DNA from: Novosphingobium cyanobacteriorum | GTDB taxonomy: Bacteria; Pseudomonadota; Alphaproteobacteria; Sphingomonadales; Sphingomonadaceae | Length of the DNA stretch: 64,000 bases | NCBI RefSeq assembly: GCF_029436685.1 | Contig: NZ_JAROCY010000006.1 | Coordinates: 62,001 to 126,000 of the forward strand | Direction of reading: 5' to 3' | In this document: positions 1 through 7,818 of the stretch, in pieces | Layout: every line of letters starts with the position of its first letter | How positions within the stretch are numbered: the first letter of the stretch is position 1 | Position numbers and translations under genes: made by a program | The notes under the pieces: model-generated | Seen by the model: only the letters and a program-made list of their open reading frames with translations | Database searches by the model: none | Told to the model about the DNA's origin: nothing

Positions 1-82
1 CCCCGCAACACCGGCCGCGCACTCGCTGCATCTTTGCCAACCCCTTGAAGCGGGTTGCAGCCGCCGTAGGTTGAGCGCAGTT

Positions 83-127
83 GAGAGGGGGTTGAGATCG
101 ACTGAGAGCGATCGAGAGGGGGTTGAG
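83..127. repeat. Direct repeat in the leader of the MaoC gene
   Basis: A 14-nt unit GAGAGGGGGTTGAG occurs twice (83-96 and 114-127), 31 nt apart, and the shorter GTTGAG also occurs at about 70-75 and 80-85. The second copy ends just before the ATG at 130 and carries the purine-rich stretch that serves as Shine-Dalgarno sequence. It may be a recent duplication of the ribosome-binding region. Positions 1-82 show nothing else recognisable. Confidence 0.5.
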
Positions 128-129
128 CG

Positions 130-591
130 ATGCAGAAGACCATGCAGGCGGCCGATATCGCGAAGCTGGCCGGGCAGCAGATCGGCACGTCCGAATGGAT
201 CGAGGTGACCCAGGAAAGGATCGACCGCTTTGCCGAGGCGACGGGCGATTTCCAGTTCATCCACGTCGATCCGGTCCGTGCGGCGCAGACCCCGTTCGGC
301 GGCACCATCGCCCACGGTTTCCTCACCCTCTCACTTCTGCCGCTGCTGACCGAACGCAGCGATTGCCCTGTGGCCGAGGGCACCAATATGTGCGTCAACT
401 ATGGCAGCAACAAGCTGCGTTTCCTGGCCCCGGTCCGCGCCGGAAAGCGGGTGCGGGGTGTGTTCAAGCTTCTGGAACTCGAGGAAAAACGCCCCGGCCA
501 ATGGCAGCAGGTGATGGAAGTGGCCATCGAGATCGAGGGCGAGGACAAGCCCGCCCTGATCTGCGAATGGATTTCCCAGTTTTTCGTCTGA
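130..591 (+). CDS. MaoC/NodN-like (R)-specific enoyl-CoA hydratase
   Basis: This 153-residue protein is a single hotdog-fold MaoC domain of the NodN subtype. Family members hydrate trans-2-enoyl-CoA to (R)-3-hydroxyacyl-CoA. The conserved Asp-His dyad is visible as D40 and H45 in GDFQFIHVDP, followed by the GGTIAHGFLTLSL helix that lines the active site. Length is normal for a one-domain member. The start at 130 is preceded by a purine-rich GAGAGGGGG; a second ATG four codons in is a weaker alternative. The gene converges on a PHA depolymerase 10 nt away, which suggests a role linking beta-oxidation and polyhydroxyalkanoate metabolism, but that link is inferred from position only. Confidence 0.88.
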   Translation: MQKTMQAADIAKLAGQQIGTSEWIEVTQERIDRFAEATGDFQFIHVDPVRAAQTPFGGTIAHGFLTLSLLPLLTERSDCPVAEGTNMCVNYGSNKLRFLAPVRAGKRVRGVFKLLELEEKRPGQWQQVMEVAIEIEGEDKPALICEWISQFFV

Positions 592-601
592 CCCAGCCGG
601 A

Positions 602-1861
602 TCAGGCGACGACCGAGAGGTTCTTGCGCTTCTTCGCCAGCCGGTCGTGGCGCAGCACCCATTCATCGACGACCGGGGCGATCGACGTGCGCCAGCGGGT
701 GCCGTTGAAGATGCCATAGTGGCCCACTTCGGGAGCGAGGTGGTACTTCTTCAGCTTTTCCGGCAGGTTGGGCGTGACCTTCAGCGCGGCCTTGGTCTGG
801 CCGATGCCGGAGATGTCATCGCGTTCGCCCTCGATGCACAGGATCGCGGTGTCGGTGATGTCGCCCAGGTCCACCGCCGTGCCGCGATGGACCAGCTCGC
901 CCTTGGGCAGGGCGTGGGTCTGGAACACGACGTCCACCGTCTGCAGGTAGAATTCAGCGGTCATGTCGCAGACCGCGCGGTATTCGTCATAGAACTTCTT
1001 GGTGGCGTCGGCGCTTTCGCCATCGCCCTGCACCATGTGCTTGAACAGGCCATAGTGGCTCATCATGTGGCTGCCGAGGTTCATCGACATGAACGAGGCG
1101 AGCTGCACGAAGCCGGGATAGACCTGCCGCCCCGCGCCCGGATAGTTCTGCGGCACGGTGGTGATCACGTTGTGCTTGAACCACACATAGGGCTTGGTGA
1201 TCGCGTGGTCGTTCACCGCAGTGGGGCTTTCACGCGTGTCGATCGGCCCGCCCATCATGGTCAGCGTGACCGGGCGGCAGGGGTGGCCGGCCTTGGCCAT
1301 GACCGCCGTTGCAGCAAAGGTGGGCACCGAAGGCTGGCACACCGCCATCGCGTGGGCGCCGGGGCCGATGTATTCCAGGAAGCCGACGATGTAATCGATG
1401 TAGTCGTCGAGGTTGAAGCTGCCCTCTTCAAGGGGGACGTACTTCGCATCGGCCCAATCGGTGATGTAGACCACGCAGCGTTCCAGCATGCGCTCCACCG
1501 TGCCGCGCAGCAGCGTGGCGTAGTGTCCGCTCATGGGCGCGACGATCAGCAGGCGGGGCGCGTCCTCGGGCAGGCCGGTGTGGGTGAACTTCTTGAGATC
1601 ACCGAACGGACGCGTCACCGCGGTCGTCTCGCTGACCGCATGGGCGTGGCCATCGACCGTCACCGTCTTGATGCCGAAGGCGGGCTTTGCGCGCGGCGCG
1701 GCGGCGTGGGCGAAGACATCAAGCGCGGACGCCATCATCTGGCTGAAGCCCGTGTTGGCGAGGGGATAGCGCGGATCGGAGAACAGTTCCGACGTGAGCG
1801 AGGCCATGGCGCTGCCCGCATTCAGGAACGAGCGCTGGATCTCGTGGATCTTGTAAAGCAC
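602..1861 (-). CDS. phaZ: Intracellular polyhydroxyalkanoate depolymerase
   Basis: The 419-residue product matches intracellular PHB depolymerases, alpha/beta hydrolases that release 3-hydroxybutyrate from storage granules. Unlike most lipases it uses a cysteine nucleophile: C175 lies in HAMAVCQPSVP. The other triad residues are an Asp in GERDDISG and a His in APEVGHYGIFNG near the C terminus. The GTG at 1861 is chosen because VLYKIHEIQR matches the usual family start (MLYxxxE) and AAAGG sits about 10 nt upstream. The open frame continues about 100 codons further, but that stretch is low-complexity and overlaps the divergent ABC gene. The family assignment is firm; the exact polymer is inferred. 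Confidence 0.93.
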   Translation of the reverse strand: MLYKIHEIQRSFLNAGSAMASLTSELFSDPRYPLANTGFSQMMASALDVFAHAAAPRAKPAFGIKTVTVDGHAHAVSETTAVTRPFGDLKKFTHTGLPEDAPRLLIVAPMSGHYATLLRGTVERMLERCVVYITDWADAKYVPLEEGSFNLDDYIDYIVGFLEYIGPGAHAMAVCQPSVPTFAATAVMAKAGHPCRPVTLTMMGGPIDTRESPTAVNDHAITKPYVWFKHNVITTVPQNYPGAGRQVYPGFVQLASFMSMNLGSHMMSHYGLFKHMVQGDGESADATKKFYDEYRAVCDMTAEFYLQTVDVVFQTHALPKGELVHRGTAVDLGDITDTAILCIEGERDDISGIGQTKAALKVTPNLPEKLKKYHLAPEVGHYGIFNGTRWRTSIAPVVDEWVLRHDRLAKKRKNLSVVA

Positions 1862-2033
1862 CTGCGAACACCTTTTGTTGTTGCCCGGCAGCGCCGGACT
1901 CGATTGCGGCGCAGTCTGCCGTGGTTTCAAGCCTTGTGCAACGCAACAATTTGCGAGGTCCGGGGGTGCCCGTTCCACCGCTTGCCCGCATGCCCCCTTC
2001 CGGCCATGCCCGCCATCGGCTAGGCGGGCGGCC
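1862..2033. promoter_or_regulatory. Divergent intergenic region between phaZ and the ABC transporter
   Basis: This 172-nt stretch separates divergent genes and should hold both promoters. It contains the TGC/GCA-rich segment TTGTGCAACGCAACAA at about 1934-1949. PhaR regulators of PHA genes are known to favour TGC-rich imperfect palindromes, so this is a possible site. No convincing -35/-10 pair was assigned. Confidence 0.3.
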
Positions 2034-3884
2034 ATGGACGCGCAAACCCCGCCCGAAATGGCCCAGCCCGAAATGGCCCAGCCCGAAAAGGCCCGCCCCG
2101 AACAGGCCCAGCCCGAACTGGTGCCGCCGACGGCGCGCAACCTGACCCCGCTGCGCATGATCCTGCGCCAGGCGCTGAACTATCCGGCGCAAGTGGGGGC
2201 CGCGCTGGCCGCGCTGGTGGTGACATCGGGCGCGACCATCGCCATTCCGGCGCGGTTCAAGACGATCATCGACCAGGCGTTCGGCCCCGGCGCCAACCCC
2301 GAAACGATCAACGGGGCGTTTCGCCTGCTGCTGGTGATCGTGGTGGTCCTTGGCATCGGCACGGCGACGCGGTTCTACTTCGTTTCATGGATCGGCGAAC
2401 GCGTGGTGGCGGACATACGCCTGCGCGTGCAGAAGAACCTGCTGCGGATGCCCCCCAGCTTCTTCGAGAGCAACAGCCCGAAGGAGATCTCCAGCCGGAT
2501 GACGTCGGACACGTCGATCATCGAGCAGGTGGTGGGCACGACGGTTTCGGTCGCGCTGCGCAATTCGCTGACCGCGGTGGGTGGCCTTGCCTATCTGTTC
2601 TACCTGGCGCCGGCGCTGACCGCTGGTGTGCTGGTGGGCATTCCGGTGATCCTGGGGCCGATCTTCTTCTTTGGCCGCCGCCTGCGCAGTGCATCACGAT
2701 CAAGCCAGGACCGCGTGGCCGATATCGGCGTGCAGATTTCCGAAGTGCTGGGCGCGATGAAGGTGGTCCAGGCCTTTGGCCAGGAATCGCGCGAGGCGCA
2801 GCGCTTTGGCGCGACGGTGGAACGCACTTTCGCCACCGCGGAACGGCGCATCCGCATCCGTTCGGTGATGACCGCCATCGTCATCTTCCTGATCTTTGGC
2901 GGGATCACCGCGCTGATGTGGGAAGGCGCGATGGGCGTGGCCCAAGGGCGGATCAGCGGTGGCACGATCGCCGCCTTCGTGCTGACCGGGGGCCTTGTCG
3001 CCGGTGCATTCGGTTCGCTGATGGAAGTCTATGGCGACCTGGTGCGCGGGGCTGGCGCGGCGAGCCGGCTGAACGAGCTGCTGCTGGAACAGCCGGACAT
3101 CGCGCCCCCGGCCCGGCCGATCACCCTGCCGCAGCCGCCACGCGGGCAGATCGCGTTCCAGAACGTATCGTTCCGCTATCCCAGCCGGCCCGAGATTGCG
3201 GCGCTGGAGGACTTTTCGCTGGCGGTGGAGCCAGGCGAGACGGTGGCCATCGTCGGCCCTTCGGGCGCGGGCAAATCCACCCTCTTCCTGCTGGCCGAGC
3301 GGTTCTATGACCCGCAGGCGGGCACCGTGCGGATCGATGGGGTGCCGCTGCCGCAGGCGGACCCGGCGGAAGTCCGCGCGCGCATGGCGCTGGTGCCGCA
3401 GGACGGCACGCTGTTTGCCGCCAGCGCGCGCGACAACCTGCGTTATGGCAACTGGAGCGCGAGCGACGACCAGATCTGGGAAGCAGCCCGCGCCGCCAAT
3501 GCCGAAACGTTCCTGCGTGCGCTGCCGCAGGGGCTGGACACGTTCCTGGGCGAGGATGGCGCGCGCCTTTCCGGCGGGCAGCGCCAGCGCATCGCCATTG
3601 CCCGCGCGCTGCTGCGCGATGCGCCGATCCTGCTGCTGGACGAAGCGACGAGCGCCCTGGACGCCGAAAGCGAGCGGCTGGTGCAGGATGCGCTGGACCG
3701 GCTGATGGCGCAGCGCACCACGCTGGTGATCGCGCATCGCCTTGCCACCGTGCGCCAGGCCGACCGCATCGTGGTGATGGAAAACGGGCGCATCGTGGAG
3801 CAGGGCAAGCATGCCGAGCTGACGGCGGCGAACGGGCTCTATGCCCGGCTGGCGCGGCTGCAGTTCGATACGGCGGCGGCCTGA
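2034..3884 (+). CDS. ABC exporter, fused membrane and ATPase domains (MsbA/LmrA type)
   Basis: This 616-residue protein is a half-transporter with a type I exporter membrane domain (about residues 45-345, several hydrophobic helices) and one nucleotide-binding domain (about 370-610). Walker A is GPSGAGKST at 408-416, the signature LSGGQRQR starts at 512, Walker B ILLLDEATSALD starts at 532, and the switch histidine is H568 in VIAHRLAT. It should work as a homodimer in the inner membrane. The substrate cannot be read from sequence; lipid-like or drug-like cargo is usual. The start at 2034 is the first ATG that avoids a long nonsense leader. The N terminus is odd: five PExxx pentapeptide repeats precede the first helix. 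Confidence 0.9.
   Translation: MDAQTPPEMAQPEMAQPEKARPEQAQPELVPPTARNLTPLRMILRQALNYPAQVGAALAALVVTSGATIAIPARFKTIIDQAFGPGANPETINGAFRLLLVIVVVLGIGTATRFYFVSWIGERVVADIRLRVQKNLLRMPPSFFESNSPKEISSRMTSDTSIIEQVVGTTVSVALRNSLTAVGGLAYLFYLAPALTAGVLVGIPVILGPIFFFGRRLRSASRSSQDRVADIGVQISEVLGAMKVVQAFGQESREAQRFGATVERTFATAERRIRIRSVMTAIVIFLIFGGITALMWEGAMGVAQGRISGGTIAAFVLTGGLVAGAFGSLMEVYGDLVRGAGAASRLNELLLEQPDIAPPARPITLPQPPRGQIAFQNVSFRYPSRPEIAALEDFSLAVEPGETVAIVGPSGAGKSTLFLLAERFYDPQAGTVRIDGVPLPQADPAEVRARMALVPQDGTLFAASARDNLRYGNWSASDDQIWEAARAANAETFLRALPQGLDTFLGEDGARLSGGQRQRIAIARALLRDAPILLLDEATSALDAESERLVQDALDRLMAQRTTLVIAHRLATVRQADRIVVMENGRIVEQGKHAELTAANGLYARLARLQFDTAAA
2052..2126 (+). repeat. 15-nt tandem repeat encoding PEMAQ-type pentapeptides
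   Basis: About five head-to-tail 15-nt units begin at 2052 (CCCGAAATGGCCCAG). The first two are identical and the next three are degenerate, encoding PEMAQ, PEMAQ, PEKAR, PEQAQ and PELVP. The array lies inside the ABC transporter's cytoplasmic N-terminal extension and could change length by slippage. Confidence 0.85.
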
Positions 3885-3942
3885 GGCCATTGCGTCGCCC
3901 GAAAGGGTGGGGGGTGTTCACCACAGCGCAAGGCGGCTAGAG

Positions 3943-3970
3943 CCATCCGGTCACCATTGAAACCGGATGG
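3943..3970 (+). other. Inverted repeat just upstream of the M13 peptidase gene
   Basis: CCATCCGGT (3943-3951) and ACCGGATGG (3962-3970) form a perfect 9-bp stem with a 10-nt loop. It ends 12 nt before the ATG at 3983. No T-run follows, so it is either an operator or a leader hairpin rather than a standard terminator. Confidence 0.45.
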
Positions 3971-3982
3971 ACCCGACTGCCC

Positions 3983-6109
3983 ATGCGTTTGCGCCTGTTG
4001 CTTGCCTGCACTGCCGCCCTTGCCCTGCCCGCCACCGCCCTTGCCGAGGGGCCTGCCGCCGCCCCGTCCGCGCAGGTGGACTACCCGGTGCCGACCTTTC
4101 CGGGCTGGGGCTTCAATCCGGCCGACATCGACCGGTCAATCAAGCCGGGTGACGATTTCTTCGCCTATGTGAACGGCAAGTGGGACAAGGCCGAGGTCAT
4201 CCCGCCGCAATACCCATACAGCGGCAATGCGCTGGCGCTGCGGCTGGCTTCGGACCGGGCGGTGCGCGACATCGTGACCGGCCTTGCCGCAACGCCCCAT
4301 GCCGCCGGAACGGGCGAACAGCGCATCGCCGACAGCTATCGCGCGTTCATGGACCGCCCCGCCATTGACGCGGCAGGACTGGCTCCGGCCAAGCCCTATC
4401 TCGACCGCATCCGCGGCGCCGCCACGCGCGAGGCGCTGTCCGCGTTGATGGCGCAGCCGGGCATGCCATCGCCGGTGGCGTTCTATGTGAGCATCGACCG
4501 CACCGATCCGGCGCGCAATGCGGTCTATGCCGGGGTCGGCGGGCTGGGCCTGCCCGACCGCGATTATTACCTTGTCGACAACGAGCGCAACCGCGAGATC
4601 CAGGCGAAGTATCGCGCCTATCTGGCGTTCCTGCTGGGCAAGGCCGGGCAGGCCGATGCGGCTGCGATGGCCGACAAGGTCTATGCCTTCGAATACGCCA
4701 TCGCCCAGGCGGACTGGGACCGCGCGGTGGCGCGCAACCCGCTGCTGACCACCAACGTGGTGCCGCGCGCGGATTTTGCAGCGCTGGGCAGCGCCTTTCC
4801 ACTGCAGCCACTCTTGCAGGGTCGCGGGCTGGGCGAGGTCGGTTCGCTGATCGTGACCGAACTGCCGCCATCGACCGAGAAGGCGGCGAAGCTGGCGCTT
4901 TCGGCAGAGGACCGCGCCAAGCTTGGCGGCGGGATGCCCGCGCTGGTGAAGCTGCTGGGCGAGACCGACATCGGCACGATCCAGGCGTGGATGGCGGCGC
5001 GTTTCCTCTCTTCAAACGCATCGGTGCTGCCATCGGACATCGATGCGGCGACGTTCGAACTCTATGGCCGCACCCTGTCGGGCCGCACGGCGGAGCGCGA
5101 GCGCTGGCAGCGGGCGATGGCCACGCTGGAGGGCCAGATGGGCGAGGCGCTGGGCGCGCTCTATGTGAAGGAACACTTCCCGCCTTCGAGCAAGGCGGCG
5201 ATGATCGAACTGGTCGGCAACCTGCGCGCGGCGCTGGCGCACAACCTGAAGACGCTGCCGTGGATGACGCCGGCCACCCGCGTGGCGGCGCAGGCGAAGC
5301 TCGACGCGTTCAACGTGAAGATCGGCTATCCGGAAAAGTTCAAGAGCTATGACGGCATGGCCATCCGCCCCGATGCGCCACTGGACAATGCGGTGGAATC
5401 GGCGCGCTGGCACTGGCAGGACGACCTGAAGGAGCTGGCGGCGCCGGTGGACAAGGGCAAGTGGCTGATGACCCCGCCGACGGTCAACGCCTATTACATG
5501 CCGCCTGCGAACGAGATCGTGTTCCCGGCCGCGTTCCTGCAGCCGCCGTATTTCAACCCCCGGGCGGATGCGGCAGTGAACTATGGCGCGGTGGGCGCGA
5601 CCATCGGGCACGAGATCGGCCACGGCTTCGACGATTCGGGTTCACGCTATGACGGGACCGGCGCGCTGAAGGACTGGTGGACCGAAGAGGACCGCAAGAC
5701 CTTTGACGCGCTGGGCAAGAAGCTGGCCGCGCAATACGACAGGGAATGCCCGCTGGACGGGGGCAAGACCTGCCACAACGGGCTGCTGACGCTGGGCGAG
5801 AACATCGGCGACCTTGGCGGGCTGTCGATGGCATACCAGGCCTACAGGCTTTCGCTGAAGGGCAAGCCCGCGCCGGTGATCGACGGGCTGACCGGGGACC
5901 AGCGCTTCTTCCTGTCCTATGCCCAGGCGTGGCGGTGGAAGTACCGCGACGCCTTCGCCCGGCAGCTGTTGAAGACGGACCCGCATGCGCTGGCCGAGGC
6001 GCGGGTGAACGCCGTGCTGCGCAACTTCGACCCGTGGTACAAGGCGTTCAACGTGAAGCCGGGCGACAAGCTTTACCTGCCGCCCGAGCAGCGCGTGCGC
6101 ATCTGGTGA
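3983..6109 (+). CDS. M13 family zinc metallopeptidase (neprilysin/PepO type)
   Basis: The 708-residue precursor has an N-terminal signal peptide (hydrophobic residues 4-20, ending near ALAEG), so it acts in the periplasm or at the envelope. The N-terminal M13 domain holds the helical lid and the C-terminal domain holds the active site. Zinc ligands are H543 and H547 of HEIGH and E606 of ENIGD, with D610 the conserved aspartate. NAYYMPPANEIVFPAA matches the family's substrate-binding stretch (NAYY). Length is typical. Sphingomonads often carry several M13 paralogues; the substrates are probably small or misfolded peptides, which is inferred. An alternative in-frame start was not favoured because this ATG opens directly on the signal peptide. 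Confidence 0.95.
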   Translation: MRLRLLLACTAALALPATALAEGPAAAPSAQVDYPVPTFPGWGFNPADIDRSIKPGDDFFAYVNGKWDKAEVIPPQYPYSGNALALRLASDRAVRDIVTGLAATPHAAGTGEQRIADSYRAFMDRPAIDAAGLAPAKPYLDRIRGAATREALSALMAQPGMPSPVAFYVSIDRTDPARNAVYAGVGGLGLPDRDYYLVDNERNREIQAKYRAYLAFLLGKAGQADAAAMADKVYAFEYAIAQADWDRAVARNPLLTTNVVPRADFAALGSAFPLQPLLQGRGLGEVGSLIVTELPPSTEKAAKLALSAEDRAKLGGGMPALVKLLGETDIGTIQAWMAARFLSSNASVLPSDIDAATFELYGRTLSGRTAERERWQRAMATLEGQMGEALGALYVKEHFPPSSKAAMIELVGNLRAALAHNLKTLPWMTPATRVAAQAKLDAFNVKIGYPEKFKSYDGMAIRPDAPLDNAVESARWHWQDDLKELAAPVDKGKWLMTPPTVNAYYMPPANEIVFPAAFLQPPYFNPRADAAVNYGAVGATIGHEIGHGFDDSGSRYDGTGALKDWWTEEDRKTFDALGKKLAAQYDRECPLDGGKTCHNGLLTLGENIGDLGGLSMAYQAYRLSLKGKPAPVIDGLTGDQRFFLSYAQAWRWKYRDAFARQLLKTDPHALAEARVNAVLRNFDPWYKAFNVKPGDKLYLPPEQRVRIW

Positions 6110-6118
6110 GGGGCGAAA

Positions 6119-6149
6119 GGGCGGGCATTGCCATAATTTAAGCCCGCCC
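6119..6149 (+). terminator. Possible terminator hairpin after the M13 peptidase
   Basis: GGGCGGGC (6119-6126) pairs with GCCCGCCC (6142-6149) around a 15-nt AT-rich loop, 10 nt after the stop codon. There is no clear T-run, so factor-independent termination is uncertain. Confidence 0.4.
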
Positions 6150-6191
6150 CACCCTTGACACTTTGCTGCACTGCGGCGACGCCTGCGCGCC

Positions 6192-7007
6192 ATGGACAGC
6201 CTGACGATCACCGCCATCCTCTTGGGCATCGTGGAGGGACTTACCGAGTTCCTGCCGGTGTCCTCCACCGGCCACCTCGTGCTCGCGACCGAGGTGTTCG
6301 GGTATGACCCAGGCCAGTGGGAAGTGTTCAACGTGGTGATCCAGCTGCCAGCGATCATGGCGGTGGTGGTGCTTTACTGGAGCAAGTTCATGGAGGTGGC
6401 GAAGGGCCTGTTCGCGGGCAGCCGCGACGCCATCGCCTTCGTGCGCAACATCATCGTCGCCTTCATCCCCTCGGCCATCCTGGGCGTGCTGCTGAAGAAG
6501 AAGATCGACGCGATGCTGGAAACCCCGGTGATCGTGGCCTGGGCGCTGATTCTGGGGGGCGTGGCCATCCTGCTAATCGAGCGGGTGGCGAAGCAGGGCG
6601 AATATCGCCCGGTGGAGAATGTCTCGGTCGGCAAGTCCTTCGCCATCGGGGTGATGCAGTGCATCTCGATGATCCCGGGGGTTTCGCGATCAGGTGCGAC
6701 GATCATGGGGGCGTTGTCGATGGGCGTGAACCGCCGGACCGCCGCCGAATTCAGCTTCTTCCTGGCGGTGCCGACGATGTTCGGGGCAACCGCCAAGCAG
6801 CTGTGGGACCATCGCGAGGAACTGGCCGCGCAGTCAGGCCCGGTGGGCTGGAGCCACATCGCCGTCGGCTCGGCCGTGTCGTTCGTGGTGGCGCTGGTGG
6901 TGATCAAGCTGTTCGTCGGCTTCGTCAGCCGCCGTGGCTTCACCCCTTTCGCGATATACCGCATCGCCGCCGGCGCGCTCGCGCTGGTGTGGCTGATGCG
7001 GGGGTAA
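6192..7007 (+). CDS. uppP: Undecaprenyl-diphosphatase UppP (BacA)
   Basis: The 271-residue integral membrane protein removes a phosphate from undecaprenyl diphosphate, recycling the lipid carrier for peptidoglycan and other envelope polymers. The two diagnostic motifs are present: EGLTEFLPVSSTGH at 15-28 and PGVSRSGAT at 162-170, which carries the catalytic arginine. Several hydrophobic helices fill the rest, and length is normal. It stands alone between two short intergenic regions. High expression of this family confers bacitracin resistance. Confidence 0.96.
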   Translation: MDSLTITAILLGIVEGLTEFLPVSSTGHLVLATEVFGYDPGQWEVFNVVIQLPAIMAVVVLYWSKFMEVAKGLFAGSRDAIAFVRNIIVAFIPSAILGVLLKKKIDAMLETPVIVAWALILGGVAILLIERVAKQGEYRPVENVSVGKSFAIGVMQCISMIPGVSRSGATIMGALSMGVNRRTAAEFSFFLAVPTMFGATAKQLWDHREELAAQSGPVGWSHIAVGSAVSFVVALVVIKLFVGFVSRRGFTPFAIYRIAAGALALVWLMRG

Positions 7008-7021
7008 ATTCTTTGCCGCAA

Positions 7022-7043
7022 GCCTTGGGCCGATGCCCAAGGC
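7022..7043 (+). terminator. Hairpin downstream of uppP
   Basis: GCCTTGGGC (7022-7030) and GCCCAAGGC (7035-7043) form a perfect 9-bp stem with a 4-nt loop, 15 nt after the uppP stop. The flanks lack a T-run, so its strength as a terminator is unclear. Confidence 0.45.
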
Positions 7044-7134
7044 GCATCGATCAAAAACGCCTCGTCGCACTATCGGAACCAAATGCCTCGGCCCGGATTT
7101 TTCCGGGCAGACAGCATTTCAAGGGATTAGCGAT

Positions 7135-7401
7135 ATGGGCCTCATCATTCTTCTTGTCGTCGGTGGCATTCTTGGCTGGCTGGCCAGCATCGTGATGCGC
7201 ACCGATGCCCAGCAGGGCATCTTCCTCAACATCGTCGTCGGCATTGTCGGCGCGCTGCTTGGCGGCTTCCTGCTTGCGCCGCTGATCGGCGGTGGTTCGA
7301 TCACCAACGGCATCTCGGCCGGCACGCTGATCGTGTCGTTCCTGGGCGCCCTGATCCTGCTCGCGATCGTCAACCTCGTCCGTCGCGGCGCGGTGCGCTG
7401 A
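7135..7401 (+). CDS. GlsB/YeaQ/YmgE family stress-response membrane protein
   Basis: This 88-residue protein is almost entirely hydrophobic, with three transmembrane segments: LIILLVVGGILGWLASIVM, the GIFLNIVVGIVGALLGGFLL region, and a C-terminal LIVSFLGALILLAIVNLV. The glycine-rich GxxGAxxGG pattern is the hallmark of the GlsB/YeaQ/YmgE (transglycosylase-associated) family, whose members are induced by stress. Their biochemical role is not established. The start at 7135 is used because it opens on the first helix; an upstream in-frame ATG at 7033 would add a charged leader not seen in the family. A small lipoprotein gene follows 71 nt later. Confidence 0.88.
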   Translation: MGLIILLVVGGILGWLASIVMRTDAQQGIFLNIVVGIVGALLGGFLLAPLIGGGSITNGISAGTLIVSFLGALILLAIVNLVRRGAVR

Positions 7402-7427
7402 ACCGGACTTCCAGACATTACCAACCC

Positions 7428-7451
7428 GAGGCGGTCCTTTGCGGCCGCCTC
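7428..7451. other. GC-rich hairpin between the stress membrane protein and the lipoprotein gene
   Basis: GAGGCGG (7428-7434) pairs with CCGCCTC (7445-7451) around a 10-nt loop. It sits 22 nt before the lipoprotein start. It may be a weak terminator or an mRNA-stabilising leader hairpin. Confidence 0.4.
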
Positions 7452-7472
7452 AACCATAAAGGGGACAAAGGC

Positions 7473-7745
7473 ATGAAGACCTTCACCAAAGGCGCGATGA
7501 TCGCCATGACCGCAGCGCTGGGCCTGAGCCTGGCCGCGTGCGACAGCAAGAAGGAAGACGCGGCCGAGAACACCGCCGACGCCGTGCAGAACGCCAGCGA
7601 TGCCGCTGCCGACGCCATGGACACCCAGGCCGCCAACATGAGCGGCGCTGCGGCCGACACCATGAACGACAAGGCGGATGCGGTTCGCGCCTCGGGCAAC
7701 ACCAAGGCCGAAGCGATCGAAGAGAACGCGGAGAAGAAGCAGTAA
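7473..7745 (+). CDS. Small alanine-rich lipoprotein
   Basis: The 90-residue product has a lipoprotein signal peptide with lipobox LSLAAC, cysteine about residue 23, so it should be lipidated and anchored to an envelope membrane. The mature part is polar, alanine-rich and helical (AADAMD, AAADTMND, AEAIEENAEKK) with no enzymatic motif. It resembles entericidin-like or hypothetical sphingomonad lipoproteins, but no named family is claimed. AAAGGGGACAAAGGC gives a good ribosome-binding site, and a strong terminator follows. Confidence 0.75.
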   Translation: MKTFTKGAMIAMTAALGLSLAACDSKKEDAAENTADAVQNASDAAADAMDTQAANMSGAAADTMNDKADAVRASGNTKAEAIEENAEKKQ

Positions 7746-7772
7746 TCCTGCCTGCAGGGGACTGTTTCAGGT

Positions 7773-7807
7773 CGGCGCCCGGGCTTTCCCGGGCGCCGTT
7801 CTGCTTT
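7773..7807 (+). terminator. Intrinsic terminator after the lipoprotein gene
   Basis: CGGCGCCCGGG (7773-7783) and CCCGGGCGCCG (7788-7798) form an 11-bp stem with a CTTT loop, followed by T-rich TTCTGCTTT. It lies 28 nt after the stop. The phhA gene on the other strand ends at 7819, so it may serve both transcripts. Confidence 0.85.
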
Positions 7808-7818
7808 GGTCGTGCCGG

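Noticed and set aside
602-2158. PHA depolymerase with a 99-residue N-terminal extension
   Set aside because: The extension is low-complexity and antisense to the start of the ABC gene; the GTG at 1861 matches the family start.
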